Positions 17,060-26,219 are shown, counted from the first letter of the stretch. The stretch: 64,000 nucleotides of DNA from Lachnospiraceae bacterium XBB1006 (GCA_900115795.1 FOXT01000010.1:1-64000); one strand, 5' to 3'. Translations and numbers: made by a program. Notes: generated from the letters alone by a model not told the origin.

Positions 17060-17554
17060 ATGATCGCACTCCAGTTTACAGAAGTCAAAGCTTTTATGAA
17101 TAAATTACTGTTAGAACCCATGTTTCATCATTTTCTACTTGCCGAGGCCACCATTATCAACGGGGTCTCTTATACCATTGATGGACATATCGCAAATGAA
17201 ATTCGCAAATCGTCTCCAGAAGAGTTTCCAAACGCCCTTGCTACCTATGCAACGGTACAACCCATATTGTTAGAGATGGTAAAAGGCAGTCGCACCCCTT
17301 CGTATATGAAGTTTGTTTTCTGCCTTTCTCCGGAAAACGTGAAGAAAACCCTTGCCTCTATCCAAAGCGGTTGCGATCCGGATGCAATTTCCGGAATGTA
17401 TATTAATGCAACGTTTCAAGGAGAATACATCCTTGTAACCACCGGAGTTTCCTATTCCGTTTTTGTAAAAGATCACGCATTAGAACAAGAGTGGGATCGC
17501 TTCGTCAAGCTATTTTTTACAAAAAATCAACTCTACTTTGAAACCATGTCTTAA
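17060..17554 (+). CDS. Conserved hypothetical protein (possible DUF5721 family)
   Basis: 164 residues (MIALQFTEVKAFMNKLLL...). It has no signal peptide, no membrane segment and no catalytic motif. The alternation of VEVKAFMNKLL, FLLAEATI and SYTIDGHI resembles a family I associate with Lachnospiraceae genomes and recall as DUF5721. That assignment is from memory. It starts behind AAAGAAAGG 7 bp before ATG. A TAGAAT box lies about 35 bp upstream. Function unknown. Confidence 0.75.
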   Translation: MIALQFTEVKAFMNKLLLEPMFHHFLLAEATIINGVSYTIDGHIANEIRKSSPEEFPNALATYATVQPILLEMVKGSRTPSYMKFVFCLSPENVKKTLASIQSGCDPDAISGMYINATFQGEYILVTTGVSYSVFVKDHALEQEWDRFVKLFFTKNQLYFETMS

Positions 17555-17603
17555 ATTGTGACCGAAAGGAGGAATATGTTTGTACAATTTTTGTGCAATT
17601 TGC

Positions 17604-17632
17604 TTTACTTTCGGAGATTTCTATGATATACT
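17604..17632 (+). promoter_or_regulatory. Sigma-A-type promoter of the cold shock gene
   Basis: TTTACT at 17604-17609, a 17-bp spacer and TATACT at 17627-17632. The resulting 5' leader is about 35 nt. Confidence 0.6.
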
Positions 17633-17674
17633 AAATATGCTAAACATTTGTAATATTATATGGAGGAAAAAAAA

Positions 17675-17878
17675 ATGGCACAGGGAACAGTGAAGTGGTT
17701 CAACAACACAAAAGGCTACGGATTTATTTCCGATTCAGAAGGACAGGACATTTTTGTTCATTTTTCTGGAATTAGCATGGACGGATTCAAGACCTTAGAA
17801 GAAGGCGCATCCGTTCAGTATGAAGTTACCGACGGTTCTAAGGGACCACAGGCTGTAAACGTATCCGTTATTGCATAA
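17675..17878 (+). CDS. cspA: CspA-family cold shock protein
   Basis: 67 residues, a single OB-fold nucleic-acid chaperone. The RNP1-like KGYGFI and RNP2-like IFVHF motifs are intact, and the start [13 protein letters not shown] is canonical. ATG at 17675 is chosen because TGGAGGAAAAAAAA precedes it. The in-frame ATG at 17660 lies inside that binding site. It binds single-stranded RNA and prevents secondary structure. It has its own promoter and a terminator at 17917-17951. Confidence 0.95.
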   Translation: MAQGTVKWFNNTKGYGFISDSEGQDIFVHFSGISMDGFKTLEEGASVQYEVTDGSKGPQAVNVSVIA

Positions 17879-17916
17879 TACATAAAGCAGTAAGAATAAG
17901 TTTTCAGTAAGAATGA

Positions 17917-17951
17917 AGGGGAGGGCAACCACAAGGTGTCCTCCTTTTTCT
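17917..17951 (+). terminator. Terminator after the cold shock gene
   Basis: GGAGGGCAACC pairs imperfectly with GGTGTCCTCC, followed by TTTTTC. It can serve both convergent genes. Confidence 0.65.
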
Positions 17952-17971
17952 TTTGTGAGTTTTTAAACAAC

Positions 17972-19543
17972 TCACTCTCTTACAATGCTATCCCGTAAGC
18001 ATAACATGCCATATCCCCATTCCCGATTGGGATATACAACCGCCTCTTTCTTGCGTGCGCCAAGAAGCAGGCGGTCTTTTATATCTACACCGCGCAATCT
18101 TTCACCTCGCAGCATCCCCCATTCCATAAAAAGTGCCACTGCCCCAGACACAACCCCGGTTGCCGCAGAAGTAGAACTATTTACACGTTGCTTATATGGA
18201 CTGATGATTTCAACCCCCGGCGCTGCCAAATCCGGTTTCACATAGCCACTTTTCGTATATCCTCTTCCGGATTCTATATAAATGCCTTCCGTAACCGTAT
18301 CGTAAGCTGCCGTTGTAAGTAAAAGCGAGGCGTTTCCAGGTTCCACCACCGTCACATCCGGATCCGAATGGATAAATACCACTTCCCCCGTCCCCTGCGA
18401 CGAAAGTGGCAGCCAACTGTGCACCTCACCGTCCGTCATAGAGGATATTGTTGCCAACAGTTTCCAGATTCCAGGTGTCGGCACCAAAAAAAACGTTCTC
18501 ACCAACCTGTTTACTCCATATCCCGTTACCGTACCAACTCGTTGCAACAACCTTGTACCTTCCACACGAAATGTATGCTCCCCCACAATTTCTTCCGTCG
18601 TCACCCCTGCATACCGTTCTCCCGTTGGCGATACTACACTTACCACCAGTTTTTGCGGTGCAGTCACATAGGTTTCCACATAAAACCCAAGCACCCCTTC
18701 ATCCACTTTTATTTCTATTTGCTCCGGTCGCCCCATACCATTTTGTCTCCCCCAATAATGATGTCTCTGGAGCGCTTCGTTTCCCGCCCCGCACAACACT
18801 ACTCTATCTTCTCGCGTCATAAAAGCCGCCATCATCCGGGCAAGATACGACCCCCCGTCATGCTCTCCCTGATTCGTACCAAGACAAAAGCACAAAACCA
18901 GGGGTTTTTCCCTCTTCTTGGCATAATTATCCAAAAAAGCAATCGCCTCCATAATATCGTTTTCCTGGTACACCTCTGTATCCTTCGCAATCTGGTAAAA
19001 CCTTTGTAAATATTCTCGGGCACTTCGCAATTTAACCACGGCCATTTCCGCTCCGGGAGCCACTCCACCAGCCGTCCCTCCTGCTATGGCCGCCACATAG
19101 CTCCCATGTCCATCCTTATCCCGAATTTCTTCCAGTTCCTCTTTGGGCAAGCTCTCCAACTGCCATTTTTCATAAATCCGATTTGTCTCCTGATTCCACA
19201 AAATCCCCACCCTTAATCCACCACCGACAAATTGAAACTGCTCATCTTGCAAATCCAATCCATTGTCAATGAATCCCAGTATCACCCCATCACCCGTTAG
19301 ATTTAGAGCCGGATTCGCCTGTACCGACGCAATGCAGCCAGCCTCCTCCCATCCGGCCCCCAAAAGACTGTATACCTTTGGCATTGCCTCATACGGGTAT
19401 GACAAAAGGTCACCCATCGCAAACGCATCCGTCTGCACATAGGCGACCTCATATTTCTCTGTTATCTCCCTGCGGGAAAGAAGTTCCTCTCCCGGTAAAA
19501 GTGCGAGATTTTCTCCTTTTTCAACCAGAAATTCATATTCCAT
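17972..19543 (-). CDS. S8 subtilisin-like protease of the clostridial Csp type
   Basis: 523 residues with no signal peptide. The triad is intact: Asp93 in GFIDNGLD, His146 in DGHGSYVAAIAG and Ser459 in STSAATGVVSG. A long insertion of about 200 residues between His and Ser regions, with a jellyroll-like beta segment, resembles CspA/B/C germination proteases and their vegetative paralogues. About 85 residues precede the catalytic Asp and may act as an intramolecular chaperone. All catalytic residues are present, so this is not one of the pseudoprotease members. A role in spore germination is possible but not shown by context, which has no spore genes. Confidence 0.88.
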   Translation of the reverse strand: MEYEFLVEKGENLALLPGEELLSRREITEKYEVAYVQTDAFAMGDLLSYPYEAMPKVYSLLGAGWEEAGCIASVQANPALNLTGDGVILGFIDNGLDLQDEQFQFVGGGLRVGILWNQETNRIYEKWQLESLPKEELEEIRDKDGHGSYVAAIAGGTAGGVAPGAEMAVVKLRSAREYLQRFYQIAKDTEVYQENDIMEAIAFLDNYAKKREKPLVLCFCLGTNQGEHDGGSYLARMMAAFMTREDRVVLCGAGNEALQRHHYWGRQNGMGRPEQIEIKVDEGVLGFYVETYVTAPQKLVVSVVSPTGERYAGVTTEEIVGEHTFRVEGTRLLQRVGTVTGYGVNRLVRTFFLVPTPGIWKLLATISSMTDGEVHSWLPLSSQGTGEVVFIHSDPDVTVVEPGNASLLLTTAAYDTVTEGIYIESGRGYTKSGYVKPDLAAPGVEIISPYKQRVNSSTSAATGVVSGAVALFMEWGMLRGERLRGVDIKDRLLLGARKKEAVVYPNREWGYGMLCLRDSIVRE

Positions 19544-19591
19544 TTCGAATCCTTTTTCCTTTAATCTATGCTGGATTTCCCGACATAATGC

Positions 19592-19623
19592 AAAACCGGG
19601 CGAAAAAACAATTCCCGCCCGGT
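19592..19623 (-). terminator. Terminator of nifJ
   Basis: ACCGGGCG pairs with CGCCCGGT, followed by TTTT on the minus strand, 12 bp after the stop at 19635. Confidence 0.85.
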
Positions 19624-19634
19624 CCAGCTTCTAT

Positions 19635-22600
19635 TTATTCTTCTGCCATTTCTTTGTATGACTGATATTTCTCTTTTGCTCCGGCCTCTGCCTGCTGCAA
19701 TAATTTCTCTCCGCTCTCCGGGAAGGTACGTAAAAGTGATGCGTAACGAACCTCGCCCATGAGGAATTCGCGATAATCATTCTTTGGCTCTTTGGAGTCT
19801 AAGATAAATGGATTCTTGCCTTCCTCCTTGAGCAATGGATTGTAACGGTATAAGAACCAGTATCCTGCCTCAACCGCCTTCTTGCTCTCTTCCATAGCAG
19901 TAGACATACCCTTTACAATACCATGGTTGATACATGGAGCGTAGGCAATGATAATGGATGGTCCATGATATGCTTCCGCTTCCTTCATGGCTTTAATAAG
20001 CTGTGCCGGATTTGCACCAAGTGCAACCTGGGCTACATATACGTAACCATAAGCCATTGCCAACATACCAAGATCTTTCTTAGCTGTCTTCTTACCGGAA
20101 GCTGCAAACTGTGCAACCGCTCCTACCGGAGTCGCCTTAGAGGACTGTCCACCGGTATTGGAATATACTTCCGTATCTACGATTAAGATGTTTACATCTT
20201 CCCCGCTTGCAAGTACATGGTCAAGTCCGCCGTAGCCGATATCGTAAGCCCAGCCGTCTCCACCGTACATCCACATGGATTTCTTGCTTAAGTGCTCTTT
20301 GTTCTGCAAAACGAAGTCTTTGTACTCGCTCTTAACGTCAGAAGCTTCCAGTGCTTTTACAAGCTCGTCGCTAACCTTCATGGTGCAATCCATGCAATCT
20401 TTCTTCTCTAAGTACTCATCAATTGCTTTGGTCAAGGCAGCATCCGAAGAACCAATCTCTTCTTTCAAATGCTGAATCTGCATTGCCAAACGCTCACGCT
20501 GCTGTTTTACAGCCAAAACCATACCAAGGGAGAACTCTGCGTTGTTCTCGAATAAGGAGTTAGACCAGGCCGGTCCTCTTCCATCCTGGTTGGTGGTATA
20601 TGGAACAGACGGACAAGCAGCACCCCAAGCCTGGGTACATCCGGTTGCATTGGCAAAATACATTCTGTCACCGAACAACTGGGTCATTAACTTCGCATAA
20701 GTTGTCTCGCCACAACCTGCACAAGCGCCGGAGAACTCTAACAGTGGCTGTTCGAACTGGCTGCCTTTTACGGTAAACTTATCCATTGGGTTCTCTTTAT
20801 GTGGCAATTTCACTGCGTAGTCCCAATTCTTAACCTCTGCATCCTGGCTCTCAAGACTGGTGAAGGACAATGCATCCACCGGACAACTCTTAATACAGCT
20901 TCCACATCCGGTACAATCAAGCGGCGAAATGGTAATGGCAAACTTGTAATTCTCCATTCCTTTTCCGGTTGCATCTAAGCACTTGTATCCTTCCGGTGCG
21001 TTCTTTGCTTCTTCCTCTGTCAATAAGAATGGACGAACGCAGGCATGCGGACATACCAGGGAACACTGGTTACACTGGATACATTTTGTCTGATCCCATA
21101 CCGGAACATCAACGGAAACGCCACGTTTCTCAAATTTACTGGTTCCAAGTGGCACGGTTCCATCCGGATGATTCTTAAAAGCACTGACCGGAAGGTCATC
21201 ACCTTTCAATGCATTCACCGGAATCTGCACTTCTTTAATGTAGGTAGCAAGTTCTTCGCTTGCGCCACAGGTGCAGACTTTCTTTTCTTCGCAGCAGCAA
21301 TCCTTCGCGTCAGCCCACTCAGCCGGAACCTTCACTTCGCGTAATGCATCCACACCGGCATCCACTGCCTTATTATTCATTTCAACAACTTTTTCGCCCT
21401 TATGACCGTAGCTCTTAACGATTGCTTCCTTCATGTATTTCACTGCATCATCAATCGGAATAATGTTCGCAAGTTTGAAGAATGCAGCCTGCAAAATCGC
21501 ATTGGTACGGTTACCAAGACCGATTTCTTTTGCGATATCCACTGCGTCAATACAGTAGAATTTAATATGTTTCTTAGCGATGGTGCGTCTTACCTTTGCA
21601 GGAAGTTTCTCGTTTAACTCCTCATCCTTCCATAAGGTATTTAATAAGAATACACCGCCTTCTTTAATTTCGCTGACAATGTCATACTTCTGAATGTAAG
21701 ACTGGTTATGGCAGGCAACGAAATCAGCCTGTTTTACCAAATAGCTTCCACGAATCGGCGAATGTCCGAAACGTAAGTGAGATTTGGTAATACCACCGGA
21801 TTTCTTGGTGTCATACTCAAAATATGCCTGTACGTACTGATCCGTATTATCACCGATAATCTTAATGGAGTTCTTGTTGGCACCAACGGTACCATCGGAT
21901 CCAAGTCCCCAGAACTTGCAGCTTACGGTGGAAGGATCACAAAGATTTACTTCCTCCGGCATTGTTAAGGAATGGAAGGTAACGTCATCTTCGATACCAA
22001 CGGTAAAGTGATTCTTTGGCTCATATTTTGCAAGGTTCTCATATACTGCTAAAAGCTGTGCCGGTGTTACGTCTTTGCTGGAAAGACCATAACGTCCGCC
22101 AATAATCTTTGGAGCATCTGCCTTATTTGCAAAAGCAGCGCATACATCCAAATAAAGCGGCTCGCCTAACGCTCCACACTCTTTCGTTCTATCAAGAACC
22201 GCCACACGTTTCACCGTGCCTGGCATTTTGCTTAAGAAGAAGTTCACATCAAACGGACGATACAGATGTACCTGTAAGTATCCTACCTTCTTGCCCTGTT
22301 TTCTTAAGTAATCTACCACTTCCATGGCAACACCGCTTACGGAACCCATAGCAATTACTACATCCGTAGCATCTTCATCACCATAGTAATTAAACAGATG
22401 GTAATCTCTACCGGTAATCTTATTGATTTCCTGCATGTACTCTTCCACAATCATTGGAAGTGCTTCATAATATGGGTTATTTGCTTCTCTTGCCTGGAAG
22501 AATACATCCGGATTCTGTACGGTACTTCTCTGTACCGGATGCTCCGGATTCAAGGCGTTCTTACGGAATTTGGTTAATTCCTTCTGATCTACTAATTTTG

Positions 22601-23165
22601 CTAAATCATCATAGTCGATGACATCAATCTTCTGTAATTCATGAGATGTTCTAAATCCATCAAAGAAATGTAAAAATGGCACATGTCCTTTGATTGCAGA
22701 TAAATGTGCTACACCTGCCAAGTCCATGGTCTCCTGTACACTTCCAGATGAAAGCATGGCAAATCCGGTCTGTCTGGTAGCCATTACGTCGGAATGATCT
22801 CCAAAAATTGAGAATGCATGGGTACCAACGGTTCTTGCTGCCACATGCAATACACCCGGCATCAACTGACCGGAAATACGGTACATTGGCGGAATCATAA
22901 GCATTAATCCCTGAGATGCGGTATAACTGGTGGTTAATGCACCAGCCTCTAAAGAACCGTGCATGGCACCACAGGCACCGGCTTCAGACTGCATTTCTAC
23001 CAAACGTACCGTCTGACCAAACATATTCTTCTTTCCATTTGCCGCCCACACATCAACGTGCTCTGCCATTGGTGAAGACGGTGTAATTGGGTAAATGGTA
23101 GCAACCTCAGTAAACGCATAGGACACGTATGCGGCTGCTTCATTTCCATCCATCGTTTTTTTCAT
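19635..23165 (-). CDS. nifJ: Pyruvate:ferredoxin (flavodoxin) oxidoreductase
   Basis: 1176 residues, the homodimeric one-chain PFOR. It converts pyruvate and CoA to acetyl-CoA, CO2 and reduced ferredoxin. It starts MKKTMDGNEAAAYVSYAFTEVATIYPITPSSPM (domain I). The insert domain has two [4Fe-4S] sites, CIQCNQCSLVCPHACVRPF and CTGCGSCIKSCPVDAL. The TPP domain has CAGCGETTYAKL, GDGWAYDIGYGGLDHVL and NTGGQSSKATP, plus the conserved C-terminal CINHG. The start at 23165 follows GGAGGGAATGTTACA. An upstream in-frame extension has no binding site. Near residues 620-630 it has an unusual Cys-rich stretch, DCCCEEKKVCTCG. It supplies ferredoxin for HydABC. Confidence 0.97.
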   Translation of the reverse strand: MKKTMDGNEAAAYVSYAFTEVATIYPITPSSPMAEHVDVWAANGKKNMFGQTVRLVEMQSEAGACGAMHGSLEAGALTTSYTASQGLMLMIPPMYRISGQLMPGVLHVAARTVGTHAFSIFGDHSDVMATRQTGFAMLSSGSVQETMDLAGVAHLSAIKGHVPFLHFFDGFRTSHELQKIDVIDYDDLAKLVDQKELTKFRKNALNPEHPVQRSTVQNPDVFFQAREANNPYYEALPMIVEEYMQEINKITGRDYHLFNYYGDEDATDVVIAMGSVSGVAMEVVDYLRKQGKKVGYLQVHLYRPFDVNFFLSKMPGTVKRVAVLDRTKECGALGEPLYLDVCAAFANKADAPKIIGGRYGLSSKDVTPAQLLAVYENLAKYEPKNHFTVGIEDDVTFHSLTMPEEVNLCDPSTVSCKFWGLGSDGTVGANKNSIKIIGDNTDQYVQAYFEYDTKKSGGITKSHLRFGHSPIRGSYLVKQADFVACHNQSYIQKYDIVSEIKEGGVFLLNTLWKDEELNEKLPAKVRRTIAKKHIKFYCIDAVDIAKEIGLGNRTNAILQAAFFKLANIIPIDDAVKYMKEAIVKSYGHKGEKVVEMNNKAVDAGVDALREVKVPAEWADAKDCCCEEKKVCTCGASEELATYIKEVQIPVNALKGDDLPVSAFKNHPDGTVPLGTSKFEKRGVSVDVPVWDQTKCIQCNQCSLVCPHACVRPFLLTEEEAKNAPEGYKCLDATGKGMENYKFAITISPLDCTGCGSCIKSCPVDALSFTSLESQDAEVKNWDYAVKLPHKENPMDKFTVKGSQFEQPLLEFSGACAGCGETTYAKLMTQLFGDRMYFANATGCTQAWGAACPSVPYTTNQDGRGPAWSNSLFENNAEFSLGMVLAVKQQRERLAMQIQHLKEEIGSSDAALTKAIDEYLEKKDCMDCTMKVSDELVKALEASDVKSEYKDFVLQNKEHLSKKSMWMYGGDGWAYDIGYGGLDHVLASGEDVNILIVDTEVYSNTGGQSSKATPVGAVAQFAASGKKTAKKDLGMLAMAYGYVYVAQVALGANPAQLIKAMKEAEAYHGPSIIIAYAPCINHGIVKGMSTAMEESKKAVEAGYWFLYRYNPLLKEEGKNPFILDSKEPKNDYREFLMGEVRYASLLRTFPESGEKLLQQAEAGAKEKYQSYKEMAEE

Positions 23166-23258
23166 TGTAACATTCCCTCCATTTTTGTTTTGGGAGTAGC
23201 TCCCACCCCAAAGCAATCTTTTTACTATCTTTTGGTGCTTTTGCACCACTTCCATCTT

Positions 23259-23307
23259 ATTATAGCAAAATAATTAGAGAAGTGCCACATTTTTGTAACA
23301 CTTCTCT
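23259..23307 (-). promoter_or_regulatory. nifJ promoter with palindromic operator
   Basis: On the minus strand a TATAAT box lies at 23264-23259. Upstream, AGAGAAGTG and CACTTCTCT at 23276-23307 are perfect 9-bp arms around 14 bp and cover the -35 position. I see no good TTGACA, so an activator or repressor acting there is plausible. The rest of the gap, 23308-23640, holds only a possible 36-codon frame. Confidence 0.55.
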
Positions 23308-23463
23308 AACATTTTCTCCACATTGTTCTGAAATTAGTGCAATTTCCAAATTATTTCTTTAGGAGCTACAACGACTGCCTCTATTTTTCAAATGCGGTTA
23401 CAAGCTCACTATACGCGGATGACCTTCATTGCCACCTCAGCAAATGTATTTTGAATCGAGACT

Positions 23464-23574
23464 ATGCGTGCTGATTTGATTCTTGCTGGAATCACACAAC
23501 TTATTACTGTTGTTCTCGCAGATAAAATCAATCACCACGAATATATTCGAAGCATAAAACCACTCATAGCTTAG
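23464..23574 (+). CDS. Possible small hydrophobic peptide, 36 residues
   Basis: ATG at 23464 opens a frame to TAG at 23572-23574. It encodes MRADLILAGITQLITVV... with a 15-residue hydrophobic helix followed by a charged tail (DKINHHEYIRS). Its size and layout recall type I toxins such as Fst, but the sequence match is loose and the ribosome binding site (CGAGA) is weak. It lies in an otherwise empty 475-bp gap. I cannot identify an antisense antitoxin RNA. It may be chance or a remnant. Confidence 0.25.
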   Translation: MRADLILAGITQLITVVLADKINHHEYIRSIKPLIA

Positions 23575-23640
23575 GACTTACCACTTTCATAAAGCCCATA
23601 GCTTATTAAAGTGTGCCTAAAATGTCCAGTTATCCATTTT

Positions 23641-24009
23641 TCATTCCACCAGTTTCTCTTTTGCCAGATCATGCTCCTGTGCTGCTGCCTTTTCATACCA
23701 AAAAAGTGCTTCTTTTACATCCATCCCAACTCCAAGCCCTATTTCATACATCCAGCCCAGATTAAACTGTCCGTCCCGGTCGCCATGTTCAGCGGCACGT
23801 TTTGTCCAGTAAAGACTCTTTTCCAAATCCTTTTCCACGCCAATTCCCTCCAGATAGGCATAACCTACCTGGCATTCCGCAAGTGGGTAGGCTGTTTCTT
23901 CTGCTATCTCCAGATAGCCTTTCGTCCACTTTTCAAATTCTTTATTGTTCCAAAAATCATCCAAAGCGTGGCACCTTGTCAGTTCCTCGCATGGTTTATA
24001 ATAGCCCAT
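23641..24009 (-). CDS. Sel1-repeat (TPR-like) protein
   Basis: 122 residues. Two Sel1-like repeats are clear: AECQVGYAYLEGIGVEKDLEKSLYW, then GQFNLGWMYEIGLGVGMDVKEALFW followed by YEKAAAQ. These helical hairpins usually bind partner proteins. No signal peptide or catalytic domain is present, and 122 residues is short for the family, so it may be a truncated copy. It follows an isochorismatase-like gene by 7 bp on the same strand and is probably co-transcribed. Confidence 0.8.
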   Translation of the reverse strand: MGYYKPCEELTRCHALDDFWNNKEFEKWTKGYLEIAEETAYPLAECQVGYAYLEGIGVEKDLEKSLYWTKRAAEHGDRDGQFNLGWMYEIGLGVGMDVKEALFWYEKAAAQEHDLAKEKLVE

Positions 24010-24016
24010 TTCCTCC

Positions 24017-24451
24017 CTAAATTATACGAATGCCTTTTTTCCGCATTTCTTCTATCACCTTCTGCTTCACCGCTCCGCTTTTTGCCCCCACACACTCCGG
24101 ATTAAAATACGTCTCATATCCACATCTGACCGCTCCCAGAGCGGTTTTATACACACAGCAATTTCCGTCAATGCCTATGGCTTCCACCACAGTCACCTTA
24201 TTTTTCTTTAAAAAAGTATCAAGCTCCGGATTTGAAAACGCATCCGGCGCTTTTTTCATAAAAACATCCCCGCTAACCATCTGCAAACCCTCTGCGAAAT
24301 CCGTTCCGGCAATATTTTTTACATACACAACCAGCTCTTTCTGCGTTGTAGCTGCCTCTATCCGGCGGTTCACTTTCGGAATTATCTCCCGGTTGTAGCC
24401 GTGCTTTTCAAAATAATTTTCCTGCATATCAATGATAAGTAAGGCGTTCAT
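24017..24451 (-). CDS. Isochorismatase-like cysteine hydrolase
   Basis: 144 residues. The catalytic set of the family is visible: Asp8 in LLIIDMQENYF, Lys in VFMKKAPDAF and nucleophile Cys in IDGNCCVYKTALGAVRCGY. The family hydrolyses amides or vinyl ethers (nicotinamidase, isochorismatase, N-carbamoyl compounds). The substrate cannot be told from sequence. It is slightly shorter than the usual 170-200 residues. Together with the downstream Sel1 gene it forms a two-gene unit. Confidence 0.82.
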   Translation of the reverse strand: MNALLIIDMQENYFEKHGYNREIIPKVNRRIEAATTQKELVVYVKNIAGTDFAEGLQMVSGDVFMKKAPDAFSNPELDTFLKKNKVTVVEAIGIDGNCCVYKTALGAVRCGYETYFNPECVGAKSGAVKQKVIEEMRKKGIRII

Positions 24452-24565
24452 ACGCTTCTACCTTCCATCCGTCAAAAAATACTTCACAGTATCCACAGGC
24501 AATTCATTTTTCCTATTAAAAAATAAATACTCAGCACTCCATGCCAGGTATTCGTTTTTATGAAT

Positions 24566-25660
24566 CTATATATGTTTTTCCAGCTCCTGAATTTGCTTCT
24601 TTAAACGCTCGATTTCTGCCTCTTTCTCACCAATCAGTTGCTGCGTAGCAACGCGCTCCTTTTCCATCGCAGCACACTTCTTTTCTGTCTCAGCACACTT
24701 CTTTTCTGTCTCAACACACTTCTTTTCTGTCTCTACGTACCGTTCCTCGGCCTCTAAACATTTTTTCTCCGTCTCTCTCAACTGCTCATGCACCCTATCC
24801 CAATATAGCCGCATCGCGCCTTCATCCATCTCTTGTAATGTCTTTGAATACATCGTCAAAACCTCCTTCGGATTTCGCATATAACTGGCCACATCTTCGT
24901 ATATTTCATATAACCATGGATACGCTTGTATTACCGCTTCTACATCTTCCATATCCTCTGTCGTCAAGAATCGTAGCCACCCGCTCAACTTGCTTCTTTC
25001 TTTAGTATAAGCCGTGCGCTTAAAAATATCAAGGTTGACTATAAAGTATTCCTGCAACATATCCAACTCTAGTCCTGTATCAAATCCCACTTTTCCATGA
25101 TGCAAATACTCCCCATTCTCTGCAGCCTCACAAAACTCCTCCGGAGAATTCTCATACATAACAATAGTATATACCTTATTGACATCTTCATAGTCAAACT
25201 TCCCATCTTTTCTGTGTTCCTTTGCCCACTCGTACTCCTGCATTAGCAAATCAGCAGAGTAGCAGCTCATACGTTGTATCGGAAATCCCGCTCCATACTT
25301 TTGAATTTCTACATTTGCCCGGGAGCCATCGTCTAACCGTACAAGTAAATCCATAATAATCAAACTGTACCCATCATGTAGTGTATGCTCCACCGGTAAA
25401 ATATCCACAACCTGCACCTGTCTTCCCATAATCTCACTAAGAAAACTAGACAGCCTCTCCGGATTCCTGTCCGGATTAAACACCATCTTAAAAAACGGAT
25501 CATACGTAAACGGCAATGTTTTCTTACCAGTCATGTAATCCAATAGTCGCTGTTTCCATGGTTCTTCCATGTTCTCTAACATCCTTCTTTTCACCGGATA
25601 TTCTTTCAAATAGTCGTACACATCCTTTTCGGACGCAAAAAAATAGTTTTTCTTCGTCAT
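24566..25660 (-). CDS. Rpn/PD-(D/E)XK nuclease-family transposase-like protein
   Basis: 364 residues. The N-terminal part has the Rpn signatures TYDPFFKMVFNPDRNPERL near 52, IIMDLLVRLDDG near 105 and NVEIQKY near 117, giving a PD-(D/E)XK-type site (D, D, EXQ/K). The last 80 residues are a strong coiled coil built of heptads such as ETEKKCV, ETEKKCA and ETEKKCA, with a Cys at a fixed register. Rpn proteins are recombination-promoting nucleases, variable between strains. The heptads are near-identical in DNA, so their number may vary by slippage. It stands alone, with about 200 bp of sequence upstream in which I see only a short GAGGC/GCCTC hairpin. Confidence 0.85.
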   Translation of the reverse strand: MTKKNYFFASEKDVYDYLKEYPVKRRMLENMEEPWKQRLLDYMTGKKTLPFTYDPFFKMVFNPDRNPERLSSFLSEIMGRQVQVVDILPVEHTLHDGYSLIIMDLLVRLDDGSRANVEIQKYGAGFPIQRMSCYSADLLMQEYEWAKEHRKDGKFDYEDVNKVYTIVMYENSPEEFCEAAENGEYLHHGKVGFDTGLELDMLQEYFIVNLDIFKRTAYTKERSKLSGWLRFLTTEDMEDVEAVIQAYPWLYEIYEDVASYMRNPKEVLTMYSKTLQEMDEGAMRLYWDRVHEQLRETEKKCLEAEERYVETEKKCVETEKKCAETEKKCAAMEKERVATQQLIGEKEAEIERLKKQIQELEKHI

Positions 25661-25861
25661 TCATATACTCCTTCTTTATCAGATTTTATTAATACGATTG
25701 CTGTAAGGAAACCTTACGTTTACGAATGCCCCCGGATTCAATTCCAGTGCATTGCATAGATAAAAATAGAGACGCTTTGAACGTCCATGATTGAGGCCAA
25801 GCCTCCAAATGACTCTGTAAATATATCATAGAAAAACTATTTTTGCAAGAGTAACCTTCCA

Positions 25862-26207
25862 CTAAAACTCCTTTTCCGCCAACACATACTCCCCGTTTTT
25901 ATAATGCACTCGTGTCTTTCTAACCCGAAACCCCGCACTTTCAAACGCTTTTAGCAGCGTATGCATATAAAAGCCATGGGTAATTACTACGGCATCGTGT
26001 TTTTGTATCAATCCATGCACGAAGCGGGACTTCATTTAGCAATGCACACTCTCTATACTGTGTATCCGGGAACAGCATTTTTGCTGTCTCTCTCGTTCTT
26101 GGCAATGTACTAATATAGATATTGTGGCACCGGATAAACGATGCCTCCATCCCATGGCTTATAATAATTACTTTCAAACATCCTTCTTTAACATTCTCAT
26201 TATACAT
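25862..26207 (-). pseudogene. Broken histidine-phosphatase (phosphoglycerate mutase-like) gene
   Basis: From 26207 the minus strand encodes KVIIISHGMEAS (first catalytic His region) and YISTLPRTRETAKMLFP, then WIDTK. At the A5 run near 26001-26010 the frame shifts. In the next frame translation continues with HDAVVITHGFYMHTLLKAF (second catalytic His) to ...YVLAEKEF and TAG at 25862. Even if repaired, the product would be about 115 residues, well under the usual 180-200, so there is also an internal deletion. The gene is inactive or severely reduced. Confidence 0.8.
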
Positions 26208-26219
26208 TAGTTCTTCCTT

